64,000 nt of DNA, taken from positions 5,488,501 to 5,552,500 of the forward strand of contig CM034131.1 of the NCBI GenBank assembly GCA_019914995.1. Direction: 5' to 3'. The translations under genes and the position numbers were made by a program. This document shows, one piece after another, positions 29,386 through 41,347 of this stretch. The stretch comes from Acanthochlamys bracteata. Lineage: Eukaryota; Streptophyta; Magnoliopsida; Pandanales; Velloziaceae. The notes under the pieces are model-generated. The model saw only the letters and a list, made by a program, of their open reading frames with translations, had not been told where the DNA came from and did not search any database. The stretch's first letter is position 1. Each line of letters begins with the position of its first letter.

Positions 29386-30838
29386 ATGGGAGGAGGAGTG
29401 ATAAGGACTGCCACCGCAAAAGCGGCAGTTCATGCTGCCTCCTCTGCAGTCCGTTCCGCTGCTGCACCCGTCGCTTCCTCACACACCGCCGGCAAAGTGG
29501 TCCCTTCTGCTGCTGGCATATCTCAGTCCAATTTTCAAGCTACTAAGCCAGTCGGATAGGATTATGAATCTAGCATTGGTATCACAAACTCTAAAGCATC
29601 AATACACCTGCAATGCCAACATATGTTGTGCAAGCGTTTTCTTTGCTGCAAGAAAAGCTCAGGTAATTTTTGCTCATTTATATGCTTAGAAGTGATTGCA
29701 AATTTATGTTCTAAGTAAGGATTTTTCTGAAGATGCTATTTTTTATTGCATTCAGTCATATAAGGCACAATTTCTATGTACAAACAAAGAGTTGCATTGT
29801 GTAGTAATTTAGTAAGAAAGGTAATTTTAACCGATAATCAGGAGTGATTGGTAGACTGGCGAAATCTGATTTTTTGTTATGAGGTCGATGACATCGGAGG
29901 CAAACGTTTGCACTACTAGCAACTTTTTACGTATAGGATTAGATATATAAGTCAGCATTCAAGAAAGAGTCTTCAAGGTGGTAGTCTCAGCTTTGTGAAT
30001 GACATTCTGTCCATATTTCTAATGGCTACAGATTGAAGGCCTTTTCTAGAAAGCAGATTGGATGGACAATGTAATTTGCCATTGTTATACTTCTCCTGTT
30101 ATGATTTGCCCATTGTTTGTCTTTACTGTTATGTGTAGGATTATTGCTTAAAGGGTAGAAGGTAACCACGCTTAATAGTTTATAAATGATGTTCAATAAT
30201 AGCCTTTTTTTTGGAATGAATGAATGGTAGTACTATTTTCTTGAAATGTCCATGGTTGCTGTTATTCCTTACTGTTTAATTGGTATGCTATTCAACAGAA
30301 CAATCTGGCGTACTCTTCCATGCAATAATTTAGCTTTAAGGTAAACATAGTTTGTTATGCAGGAAGTTGTTGCTACATTAGCTGCTGATAAGAATATCTG
30401 GGATGCTGTTAGGCAAAAATGAGGAAGTCATGGAATTCTGCAGGAATCATGAGTCAAGTAAGGCCCTACGGCTTCCATTTATTCTCATTTTGCCTATTTT
30501 AACAAGGATTGTGGCTTAAGTTTTGCATTTGATGTTTGTATTTTTGCCTACCAATAAGAGTGTGACAGATGAACAAACAATGATAACCAGGATAGTGAGA
30601 ATCTTAGGAAGACCCAGGTGCTTCTACTCCTAAGAACAGCAGGTCGTCAGAGTATATGGAATTCCTAAAAATGAAATTTTGGAGGATACCTGAATTCTAC
30701 CATGATATCTTTGGAGTGTTGTTTGCACCTCAAACTTCAACTAGTAGCAACTCGTCTTCTACAGAGAATGTGAATGCGGTGGTTTACATCTGTCTTTATA
30801 CAACTTGCAATTGCAACAATAACTGTGGTTTTGCTTAA
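29386..30838 (+). pseudogene. Degenerate copy of an uncharacterised plant gene (MGGG...EVVATLAADK family)
   Basis: First exon starts MGGGVIRTATAKAAVHAASS at 29386, Ala-rich, and reaches a stop at 29557. The frame one base over continues as CCASVFFAARKAQ to a GT donor at 29663. After an intron, 30363-30457 reads EVVATLAADKNIWDAVRQ, then a one-base shift continues as NEEVMEFCRNHESS. Further on (about 30655-30770) EFYHDIFGVLFAPQT resembles the family's C-terminal end. From memory, plant proteins of unknown function start MGGG and carry a late [SE]VVA[ST][LI]A[SA]D[KP]N[IV]W[DN]AV motif; here the long middle part is missing and at least two frame changes are needed. That suggests a pseudogene, though sequencing errors could create the shifts. 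It starts only 380 bases after the Ty3 3' LTR, which may have displaced its promoter. Confidence 0.5.
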
Positions 30839-30840
30839 GA

Positions 30841-32505
30841 GAGGATGAATTGGAATGGCGTAGATGCCAATGGTTGGAAGTAGTATAACTTTTGTATCTG
30901 ATAGTTAAGGTTTTAGGTAAAGGTTCCCAGATATATAAGAATCTAGTATGAGTTTATATAACGTAAAGCTCATTACTACAGAGTAACATGCCGAATGTAA
31001 GAGATTCTTTTCGTATGCTTCGCATGGGGACATTCTACTGGTATAGTGACTTCCTAGAAATTAAAGTTTCTAATGGAGGGTTTGTGGCAATTAAATCTGT
31101 TGAGAGAATTGACCTTGCAATTTTATATTACAAAAAGCAGCAATCTATGCAATTCTTCGAGAGCATTAGGTTGTTGAAAACATTTGAGGACATTGAACAT
31201 ATAATTTTGTAGATGATTTAAGTGGCCAGTGAGTTTGAGCTGCATTCACTTATGAAAATACCTGGAGAGTCTGAGCTGCATTCACTTATGAGAATACCTG
31301 GAATGAAAAAGATGTTGGATGAAGGTGTATGCATTTGAAGACATGCAACATAAAAATCACCCACTTAGTATCATGTCCTATTTTGATCTCCAGGATGCCT
31401 GAGGATAAGAAGAAACAAACCAACAGAGACCCCACCTTGGCATACTAGTGTTTAACGATGAAAGTTTTCCAATGTATGATGCACGCATGAAGGAGAGTAT
31501 GGTGCACAGGAATTAGGCTCATTCTAAGGGGTTGAGATTAGCTATTGTACAGAAAGCTATTGATAGTTTTGCTCTATTGATGGGTACTTTCATCGCAGCT
31601 GGGCGACTTCCCAATCCAAAACTTCAAATTGCAATGTTGATTTCATTGCAATTTCCTGCCCTATCCATTAAAACAGAGAGACTCCCATTGATTGAAGCCC
31701 TTACATGTGCTATTCAAAGTATGCACCAATTTCACCATAGCATCCATCAGTCTCCTAAACAAATCTTCACAATCATTCCGTCTTAGTTCCTTCGTCATAA
31801 GTTTGGAAGCCATTAAACTCATGGTACTGGTGAAAATCAAATGCATACCCCCATCAAAAGATGCTAGAGTGAAAACCTCAAATATATCAACATTCATTTC
31901 AAATAGCACATTCTTTATTTTCAATTCATATGAGTTGGCTCCGACCCTTTATCTAAAACTATTCTATTTTCCAGGAATGAAATCTGCTTTTAAATCAATT
32001 TCCATATGTCAAGATTGCAGATACAGACACAAATTGCATCACATTACACAAAATGCAAACTGCAGCATAATACACCTAGTCCTCCAGTACTTTGAATAAT
32101 ACATATCCACGACACTCCAAGCTACTTACTACGGATAGTAATGCTAGTTTATCTCTTTGATAGCTAGTAATTTTTTAGATATAGTAAAAAAGTTTTTACT
32201 ACAAATCACTGTCCACTAAGTTGGAATACATAGTAGTACTTAATTAAAAGTTGGCAACAATCTGCAAATAACTTTGAGTGACAGAAATATACTTTATCAT
32301 ACTTATGAAAAGAAGATGATAAAAACTCTGATGAATAGGTAATCAAAACAGTTCCTACCGTTCCATAATCCTAAAGGACACTTACTACTCTACAATATAC
32401 TCCGAAGCCGAGGTATAGCTCGGAAACCATAACTAATTAGACTTTCCAAAACTATATTTTGGTCAGAAGTACTTCTTTCACGTTCAAATATCATTAATAT
32501 ATACC
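30841..32505. other. Intergenic region
   Basis: No gene recognised. There is a small tandem duplication of a 36-base unit (GAGTTTGAGCTGCATTCACT...) at 31231-31302. ORFs of 74-135 codons at 30988-31212 (plus), 31532-31786 (plus) and 31661-31924 (minus) show no domain I can name. Confidence 0.35.
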
Positions 32506-33902
32506 TCATCTCATGCCAAAAATCTCCTCTGGGGGGTCATAAACATGCTGCTCTGGGAACAATTCTTCAAAATCTTGTTTCACACGGTTCCTCAATAGAG
32601 GATGTGGCAGAAGCCCCTTCAACAAAATTCTAAAAGGAAGCTCCTCTGGAGGTTCAGGAGAGTTCTTCATATCCTCATAGATATTCATTGCATCTGCAGG
32701 TGAGCCATACCTTAGAAATCCCCTGATGACTTCAGCATATGTCTGTGAGTCTGGGAACAGGTCATCCTTCCGCATGCTCTCCCAAATTCGCATAGCCTCT
32801 TCCATCCTCTTACCCTTGGCTAAAGCAATAATCAAGTCCTTGTACATGTAAACATCAGGCTTGTACCAGTCCTCCTTTTGAATTACACCAAACATCTGAA
32901 AGAGCAAATAATGCACATTATGATATCAAACAGTATTGATTATAATAGACGAAGTCATTGAATTCTCTCCTCTGAGTCTCCTACACAATTCTGGCATGTT
33001 AGTTTTAAAAGCAACTAGGCTATGAGCTCACATGTATGAATTTGGTTTTATTGTGGTACATATATGTACAAACTAATTGGCAGTATCATAGTACAATTAT
33101 CACATAGAGTTAGCATAAGCTTATTGCAGGTTCACAGGTTACAATAGAAAAGCTCTACGACAAAATTGAAGCACGCACGGCCTAGAGGGAAATCTTCAAT
33201 TGTCAAGAGATCAGCCTAGAGGGAAATCTTCAATTGTCAAGAGATAGTATTCAATTCCTATTTTGAATATAACGAAATGGCGCTGTTAATTATGATAATC
33301 CATGTCATATAGTGATCAGCAAGAGGGCTTTGAACAGGTGGATGTTCAGTCTTAGTGCCAAAATGGGAAACTTTTTCTTTAATTTATATTTTCTTCTAAC
33401 TAGAGGTGAAAAGGTCACTAAGTTCTTCGTCAACCCAAGTTCCGCTAGGTCTTCAGAATCTTAGTTCTTCAACAATATCCAAGAAAATCCTCGTACTTAA
33501 GATCCAAAATGTTTAGGAATGAAAATTTGAAAAAAAAGAATAATATTGTACCTTGAGAGCAAGGTCGAGTTCCTCCTGCCGCTGGAGCTCACCGAGAACA
33601 ACAATCATATCCATCTTGAGCAATCTCTTAACATGAGATTTCACAAACTTATCCAAACATTCTTCTTCACTCTTGAACCTTTTCATCCCACCAATAATAA
33701 AAAGTGCTTCTTTTCCGATCAACTTCTTACCCCGCCATAGTGAACCCCGTGGCCTCCCATCATGGAAGTCCTGGCTGCAGAGAAGCGTCGGAGATGAAGA
33801 AGGACAGTGGAGTTCGTGATTTGTGAGGATTTGAAGGGCTGGAGTGAAAAATTGCTGACGAATTGGAGCGCAGGATCGAGCGATCACTCGCAGGAACGCC
33901 AT
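32506..33902 (-). CDS. Short pentatricopeptide-repeat protein, THA8/THA8-like type, two exons
   Basis: Exons 33902-33552 and 32895-32506 join at a GT/AG intron in phase 0 to give 246 residues. Residues 1-45 are a likely organelle targeting peptide (basic, Ser/Pro-rich, no acidic residues before E30). The family core starts at about 50 (GRPRGSLWRGKKLIGKEALF), then helical PPR units: about 78-115 (DKFVKSHVKRLLKMDMIVVL), 125-160 (WYKPDVYMYKDLIIALAKGK), 161-195 (LFPDSQTYAEVIRGFLRYGS) and 196-230 (PPEELPFRILLKGLLPHP). The conserved C-terminus is YDPPEEIFGMR. THA8 binds RNA and supports group II intron splicing in chloroplasts; THA8-like proteins are short PPR proteins of this size (family knowledge). 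Which ortholog this is, and whether it goes to chloroplast or mitochondrion, cannot be told by eye. Its leader marks the edge of the large inverted duplication. Confidence 0.9.
33180..33246. repeat. 34-bp tandem duplication in the PPR gene intron
   Basis: GCCTAGAGGGAAATCTTCAA plus the following 14 bases occur twice in direct succession (33180-33213 and 33214-33246). The copies are nearly identical. Confidence 0.85.
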
Positions 33903-34135
33903 AACGGAGAGAGCACTGAAAAGACAACTCGTGAGAAAATTTGAACCAGAAATGATAAATTTTGCTTGCCTCTATGAGAAATAAATGCCAACACAATTAA
34001 CATGAGAGGTTCTCTACTGTAAGAGAAAAGGAGTCATCCTTGTAGATCTCTGATTGATAGTAGTAGCAGGTCATTTGTAGCGAGGTTCTGCAATAAATGC
34101 AATCAGCACCAAACCAAGACTGCAGAATACCAGCA

Positions 34136-36535
34136 CTGTGTTTGGATCAAGAATTCATAAAGAAGCATAAGTAGAAAGAAATAAAGAGATAAGAAAAAAA
34201 GAAGAAGGAACGAAAAAAAAAAAATTATGATGGTATTTGGATAACTTAATAAAAGAAAAAAAAGATAAAAATATTCTTATATATGTATTTTTTTATAATA
34301 ATTGAAAAAAAAAGGGGGTGGAATTTCCTACAGCAGAAAGTTGGGATATTCCTACAGTAGAGGGGGAGGGGGACAGGTTCCTACATGAAAAAAGTAAAGC
34401 ATGATTGTATTACAATATTTGTATACTAATTCTTTATAGCTGCAACTATTTATTTTTAACTAATGCTTCATATCACATTGAAGCATATTTCAAAACATCT
34501 AAAAAGAATATTCTCAAAAGAAGAGATGAAAATAAAGAACAAATACAAAACCAAAGCATTGCTTCAAACAAAAACAAAAACCAAAGAACAAACTAATTTT
34601 GCTACAGCAGGGAGAGGGAGGGGAGTTTCCTACAGTAGGGTTCAGTCAGACTGTTAAAAAAAATTCTTAAAATACTATACAATATGCATTTGAATGAATA
34701 ACTTTTTCAACAAAAAAAAAAACCATGTCTCAGTAAAACAATTTTTCAGACAGCATACATTATTTGGGGGGAGGGAGAGTTTCCTAACAGCAGACGGAGG
34801 AGAAGGGGAGGTTCCTACAGCAGGGTTTCCTACATTCCTACATTATTTTTGGAGGGAAGGGAGGGGGAGAGTTTCCTACAGCAGGGGTTCATTCAGACAG
34901 CATTTTCTAGTAGCAAGGTTCATTCAAGCTGTTTAAAAATATTCTTAAACACTTGTATAATATGTATCTGAATGAACAACTTTTTCAACAAAAAACAAAA
35001 ACAACATGCCTCAGTACAGACAGCATACATTATTTTTGTGTGTGTGTGGGGGGGGGGAGGGGGGGTCTGTAGAATCCGAATGAACATCTTTTTGAAAACA
35101 AACATGTCACAAAACAATTCTTTCTACAGCAGGGTCTACAGACAGCATGCACTTGAGTGTTTTTTTGTGGGGAGAGTTTTCTTGCCTGCTGCAGGGTCTA
35201 CTGAACAAAGAAATATGCCAATAACAAATTCTTCCTACAGCAGGGTATGCAGAATCCTAATGAACAACTTTTTCAAAAAAAAAACATGTCACAAAACAAG
35301 GAAATGTAAAAAGCAGTATAAAAAAATAGCAAAAGACTACTTTATGCATGTAAAATAGTGTTTGCTAGGCATAAAGAATTACATTATTTATTATTATGTT
35401 CATTCTCTTAGATTTGACTTCTTTGGAAGAACAGGAATGCATACAACTACTACTTAAACAGCAGATAAATTTTTTTCAAAGTTTAAATGTTTAATAAGTT
35501 AGATATACTTCTTTGTACTTTGAAGTACAACTCTTCTACTTTTATTTGCATGGTCACAAGTTTCAAACATGTTCTTTTGAATGAATATACCAAAAATTAT
35601 TCTGATTATATGATAACATAAAAGGTCTTCCTACCGAAGCAATAAATGAAAATGGATGCAATGAGATGAGCTGCTACTTATGAGTAGTAAGTAAGCTGCA
35701 ATGCATTTGCAATGCAGTTGCAGGGAGAATTTTATGGACAATCCATCAAGCTACCTCATTACTTTTCCCATACTCACTCATTATTATTCATTCGACCACA
35801 TGAACTCATCATACCGTAATTACATGCAGGTGAGTGATCTCATCCAAACAAATTCAAGAAAAAATACAGAGAAGTAGCCAATAATTCAAGAAAAAATATA
35901 AAGCAGAGCCAATATTAAAGAAAATTCAACAAAAATAACAGAAAAATTGCTCAAATCTGCAGAGGTAAACGAATCACAAAAATGACAGAAAAATACCAAC
36001 AAATATGGACAAAAATGCTAACGAATGGAGAATGGAGAGCCAATTTTATCAATTCAAAATCGAAAATGTGCAAATGACAAAATCTAAGCAAATCGCAGCA
36101 ATGTAACATGTTTTTCAACTAAATTCCAAGAACAAATCACTCAAAAGAAATAAATACGTACCAAATGTAGTGCAGTCCGATCGGCAAAAAATCCTAGATT
36201 CGGAAGATCGAGTAAGTCCGCACGACGCCGCAGGAAGAAAAGATACACGGAGCCCGGAGAACGAAGGAGAAGAGCTAGACGCCGGAGCGAGAAGTCAGAC
36301 GCGCCGGAAGGAACAATCACGTTGCTGCGTGTGGGAACGGATCAGAGGGAGGAAGTAACAAAGAGGGCAGAAATGAAAAAATCGGCTTACAAATCACGCT
36401 GCTGTGTGTGCAATTTTTCCTTTTTCTCCCCCACTCTCCTTCTCTCCTAAATAGTAACTATTAAACTAAACACAACCAAGGAGAATTGATTCCCCTTCCC
36501 CCCATCTTCTTTATCTATCCGTCAACCAAACACAG
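34136..36535. mobile_element. 2.4-kb TIR element, ends CTGTGTTTGG/CCAAACACAG, no transposase
   Basis: The right arm of the inverted duplication lacks this block, so it is an insertion. Its ends are a perfect 10-bp inverted repeat, CTGTGTTTGG at 34136-34145 and CCAAACACAG at 36526-36535. Flanks are not a clean target duplication; the pre-insertion site in the right arm reads CCAGCGCTAAGTGT. Inside are a G-rich degenerate tandem repeat (34320-35300), AT-rich sequence, and a GC-rich patch at 36170-36420 with a 62-codon ORF of no recognisable domain. The superfamily is undetermined; the 2.4-kb block could also contain nested elements. Confidence 0.65.
34320..35300. repeat. Degenerate tandem repeat with G-rich runs
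   Basis: Repeated phrases TTCCTACAGCAGGG, GAATGAACAACTTTTTCAA, CAGACAGCATACATTATTT and runs of 6-10 G occur four or more times. The clearest period is about 280 bases (34664 against 34943), with shorter, decayed copies near 35075 and 35255. A (GT)n-G10 microsatellite lies at 35036-35066. Confidence 0.7.
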
Positions 36536-38051
36536 AGTGTACAAATTTCTACTGTTGCTTGGCAGGAGGGGCTCCACTTCAATAGCAATTATTGTTATAT
36601 TCACAAAACTAAAATTATTATCAAATATTAATATTTATATTTACAAATTCTAAAAAAATGTTAAGGTAAAAAACAAAGTTATATAAAAACGAATCTATAA
36701 AATTAATATGTCAATCATTATATATTAAAAAAGATATATCAGTTATATATATTTTAATTCCACTTATAAGTCTTATTCACGTAAACATTATTTTCAGTTT
36801 ATTTTAAAAATAAAATTTTTTTATCCAATTTTAGAAAAATTAAGTTATTCAAATTAGTTTCTCTATTGTGGTATTTGCAAAAGATAGTGTTTCAACAACC
36901 ACGACCGCGGCGAACTGAGGGCACGCTTGGCTAACCTTTAAATTTAGAGCTTTCGAACGAAAGCTACTGTTTATATACTTTTACTGAAAAAAGCGGCTGT
37001 TGAGCTTTTGATTCGAAAGCTACTTCTTTTTTAATTCTGTTTGAATAAATTTTACTGTTTAAAGCTTTTTTTAAAAAAAAATTGAAAATATATTTGACTA
37101 AACTTGTGCTTATAAATAAATAAAATATATAATGACTAAAACGTCGTTAGATATATAATAAATGATATATTGTTAAATTTAAAAATCTATTTTCATGTAT
37201 TATCTTGTTTATTAAAAATTACTTTTATAACATATTTTTAAGATATTTTTTATAGTAGTATTTATAAACCTATTAGTAGATATATTATTATTATTTTTAA
37301 TAATATCTTAAAATTACTGTAAACATATAATATTCTATTATTTAATATAATAATTTTTATTTTTTGTATATTATATTTATAAACCTATTAATAAATATAT
37401 TATTATTAATTTTGTAATAATATTTTCTCATTACTTTTAAATATATAAATATAATATTATTTATATATAATTAATTAATTAATTAATTTTTTACAATATG
37501 TTTTTTATATCTTGAATATATTATTTTGCAACATATGGCTTCCCACTTTAAGCATTTGTGTATGCAATTTTCAAAAGCAATCTTAGATTTCTTACCATAA
37601 GCAACTACATCTTAACATCAAATAACAAGTTAGAAATATCACGTAATAAGTAATATCATCTAGCCAGCAGTAAGCAACAACATCACCATTCATATCAAGT
37701 TAGAAATAAAAGTAATAACATCTCAACATCAAGTAACACGTTACAATCAATAGAAATAACATCTTAATAGTAACTTTTTACAACCAGTTAGCAATAGCTT
37801 TAAATTTTTTGCAACTAGCTAGCAATAGCTTTAAAATTTTCTGTAACCAGCTAGCAGTAATTAGTCAGCAATAAGCCAGACTGTTCCAGCCAGTAATAGC
37901 TTTTTTTCTTCAATCAGCCTTTACTGCTCCTGCCACTAATAACAAGCATAACAAGCAGCCTTTTTTCAAAAGTAACAAGCATAAAGCTGCATCACAAACC
38001 TTGTTGATCCTACAGAAGATTGCACCACAAAACAGCAATGCATCCCAACTA

Positions 38052-38425
<374 letters not shown>

Positions 38426-38752
38426 CTGTAGCAGAGCAAAGAAGATAATAAGTATAATGGTATAGTGAAGATTTTAGACGATATTATTTCATTCCATAGG
38501 AAAATTTTAAAAGACTTGAAGCCTAAAGAGTAAGTCACTAAACCACCAAAAGTGCATAGCGCATATCATCTACAAAATAGGTTTGTTGCATTATAATGAC
38601 ACTCTTGCAGAGGATAATTTAAATAAATTGAAAAACATGCAAGACTTACATATAACAAAAATAGCAACTTTAATTTCCTACAATCTCACTTAAACATTTG
38701 CATTGATTATTATACAAAATGACTAAATGCAACAACAACTTTAATTTCCTAC

Positions 38753-38878
38753 TTCATCTTGCGTGATCCCATTAACACTTTTGAACACTCGCAGTACCGC
38801 ATCCATTGCAAAGGATAATTCAGCTTCAGGCTCTTCTTTACCAAATATAAGAACCTCAGAATCAATATAAAGGTTAGA
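38753..38878 (-). pseudogene. KH-domain RNA-binding protein gene fragment
   Basis: Minus-strand reading gives DSEVLIFGKEEPEAEL followed by SFAMDAVLRVFKSVNG and a GT donor after QDE. Plant multi-KH proteins (the PEPPER/HEN4/RCF3 group) carry a very similar end of a KH domain, V-[LM]-I-S-G-K-[ED]-E-P-[ED]-A-x-[IL]-S-P-A-M-D-A-V-[LI]-R-V-[FH]-K. No more of the KH fold, including its GxxG loop, is visible nearby. A region at 38980-39180 ending in a possible GT donor may be another exon of this or a third gene but is not recognised. Treated as a captured fragment. Confidence 0.6.
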
Positions 38879-39734
38879 TAATATAAAAAATGCTTTCTTC
38901 AGCAATCAATATTTGATAACCTTTTCGTCATAAACACAGGCACATGAAGGGAAAACAAACACAAAGAAGCATGTTATACCTGATAAACAAAACTTAAACA
39001 AGATATGCTCATAAGGAAGTTAACCATTTCTAAGCAAATCCGCAGCAATCTCAACAATCCGCGGTAATCTACTGATATTGTTCGGAGAGCCGAATCTTCT
39101 GATCTGAATCGTGTCAGCATACCGAGAGAGATGGCAACGGTAGATGTGGAGCGATATCTATGTGTAAAGGTATTGCTTAGCAAGCACCATTTCTCTTGGC
39201 CCTGCTCCAGATCTCTTTAAACAAAGGGTTCGATTTCACATACCAACACCTCCTCGAAACCAATAGCGGTGATTGAATAGAAGCTAAGGCTCCGACGATC
39301 TCTACAACATGAACAAAAGAGAAACTAGAGAAAGAGGGACGCAATACTTGGAGAACTTCAATAATCGGATGGAGGGTGAGAACGGCCGCGGAAAATTTTG
39401 CATCGCAGGAGAGGAGGGGCAGCGAAGAGGAGCCGAGAGCGAGAGATCGAGAGAGACTAGTGAGAAATGAGAAAGAATTGAACGAATAAAGGGGATAGGA
39501 GTGTTTATAAACTCTGTAATTATTTTAACTTAATATGGGCAAAAAAGTATTTTCATCAATGCTGGAAGGAAAAGCTCCGCGCTGCTTCTATGAAAAGCAT
39601 CATTTTGATGCTTTTTTTTTTCGAGCAAAAGAAACAGCTTATTTTAACGAGAAGCACCAGTTGCCAAACACTCAATTCACTGTTTAATGCTTTTTTTTGT
39701 AAGTAAAAGCACTAAACAAGCACATCCAAACATG

Positions 39735-40380
39735 TCCCAAGTGTAGAACGGAGCCTTTCTGGATGTCGTAATCAGCAAGAGTGCGCCCATCTTCCAGATG
39801 TCTTCCAGCAAAGACCAATCTCTGCTTGTCTGGAGGCGTTCCCTCCTTCTTGTGGATCTTTGCCTTAAGACTATCTATTGTATCCCTAGGTTCGACCTCA
39901 ACGGTACGACGCTCTTCTAGCTGCAAGCATACATCTTGATCAGGGTTAACTCCCTGAATTGTATCGGATGACTCAAACTCTACATTATTTTGAGGAGTTC
40001 CCTCCTCGTGGATCTTTGCCTTAATACTGGCTACCGAGTTGGTAGGCTCAACAGTATACTCTCTGCCATCAGGGAGCCTCACTTGCACTTGACAAAGGAT
40101 ACGAGGGACAAGATAAAGTATTGATTCTTTCTGGATGTTATAATCTGCTAAATACAGTTCATCTTCTAACTTCCACAAGACGTCTAGCTGCTGATTGGGT
40201 GCAATTCCCTCCTTCTCCTGGATATTTGCCTTCACGTAGCCAATGGTGTCACGCGAATCTACCTCTAGGGTAATGGTCTTGATAAAAATTTCCATCCCTC
40301 CTCGGAGACGAAGGACCAAGTGCAAAGTGGAGACCTTCTGGATGTTGTAATCAGCAAGAGTCCTTGGCGAAGATCTGCAT
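39735..40380 (-). pseudogene. Polyubiquitin-like gene, left copy, broken at both ends
   Basis: The original start MQIF (ATG 40380-40378) is followed by a deletion that joins it out of frame to [20 protein letters not shown] and RGG. A second ubiquitin-like unit begins [19 protein letters not shown], having lost four codons of the LTGK turn, and ends VPRIL. A third runs [20 protein letters not shown] to about VCLQLEE. A fourth starts [20 protein letters not shown] and reaches SVLHL where the 2.8-kb element cuts it. An open frame of 241 codons (39684-40409) exists only by starting upstream at a chance ATG. Units 2-4 lack the Gly-Gly junction that ubiquitin-processing proteases need, so free ubiquitin is not expected from them. 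It is paired with 61140-61787. Confidence 0.85.
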
Positions 40381-40700
40381 CCGATATTAACTATGTAAGT
40401 TATAATCATACAACATCACTTCTGCAGGCATAATAATAGAACAACAAAAAGAAAAAAAAGCAAGCATACATGTGAATTTACCACTCAAAAATTCAACTAC
40501 AACAACCGTTGCAAGTGCATAAGAAAAATCTGATCAAAGACCATATTCAATTCAATTCGTTATTAGAAATTCAAAAAAGAAAAATTCGAATTTGAATTCA
40601 AAATATCTCGATTGCTTTTTAAATTTTTTATGGTTGTAGTTCAGCGAGATGTAACAAGTAAAAGTGAACAAGAAACAGGTATTTATACAGGGAGACAGCG
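40381..40700 (-). promoter_or_regulatory. Promoter, leader and leader intron of the left polyubiquitin-like copy
   Basis: A minus-strand TATAAATA lies at 40687-40680, followed by a leader whose sequence (AAATCTGATCAAAGAC, ATTCAATTCAATTC, TATCTCGATTGCTTT) is shared with every unit of the 1.8-kb array. An intron acceptor CCTGCAG lies just before the ATG near 40425. Plant polyubiquitin genes typically have a leader intron placed directly before the start codon. The intron here is much shorter than in the array units. Confidence 0.6.
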
Positions 40701-40856
40701 GTAGGTTTCAAACAATTGCAGGTATTTAAACAGGGAGACAGAACGATAGGTAGGTTTCATCAATTGTAGTTAATTCGGTAATTTGACTGTCAATTTTACT
40801 GAATCTAAAGAGACTGCTGATCGAGAATGGTTCAATTACTTGATTAAGTGTGCGTT

Positions 40857-40990
40857 TGGGATTGCGTTTTTTAAACGCTCTTTTTTAATTTTTCATTTTA
40901 CGTTTTCCAATACATATTTTATAAATATTTAAAAAATTTATTTAAAAATTTAGAAAGTGTAGAAAAATTTTACATAGTGAAATCTCTTAT
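40857..40990. mobile_element. Partial MITE (left half), same family as 41101-41347
   Basis: GTGCGTTTGGGATTGCG at the left, then the family core TTAGAAAGTGTAGAAAAATT and GTGAAATCTCTTAT. The right half and terminal repeat are missing. Confidence 0.5.
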
Positions 40991-41100
40991 GTTATGTGGT
41001 CTGTTTTGATAACAGAAGGGTTTGCTTTGAAGGGATCTTCAACAGATGCATTAGACACTGGAAGTACCTTTTTTTTTTTATTTTTTAGTCTGAAGATTTT

Positions 41101-41347
41101 GGGTGCGTTTGGCGTAGCTTATGATAAGCTGCTTATTAATTTTTCTCCATTTTATGTTTTTCAATATATATTTTATAAATATATAAAAAATTTAGAAAGT
41201 GTAGAAAATTCTACGGAGTGAGATCTTTTTATTGCATATTTTTATTATTTTTTTGAAAGTAAAAAAAGTAAAGCTTATTTTTCAAAAAAGATAAGAATAC
41301 TCTCTATTTCAGAAAAGCTCCATTTCATAAGTACTACCAAACGCCCC
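41101..41347. mobile_element. MITE, Tourist-like termini
   Basis: 247 bases with ends GGGTGCGTTTGGCGTAGCTT and, reversed, GGGGCGTTTGGTAGTACTTA, and no coding capacity. The core TTAGAAAGTGTAGAAAATTC recurs in the elements at 7943, 40857 and 63037. The target duplication is not clear. Confidence 0.65.

Noticed and set aside
31532..32099. Overlapping 84-135 codon ORFs on both strands
   Set aside because: No recognisable domain, no splice-linked partner and mutual overlap on opposite strands.
35036..35066. GT/G10 run as a functional motif
   Set aside because: A microsatellite within a decayed tandem repeat; no evidence beyond composition.
39001..39183. 69-codon minus ORF inside the gene-carrying element, ending at a possible GT donor
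   Set aside because: Could be another captured exon, but no frame gives a motif I can name.
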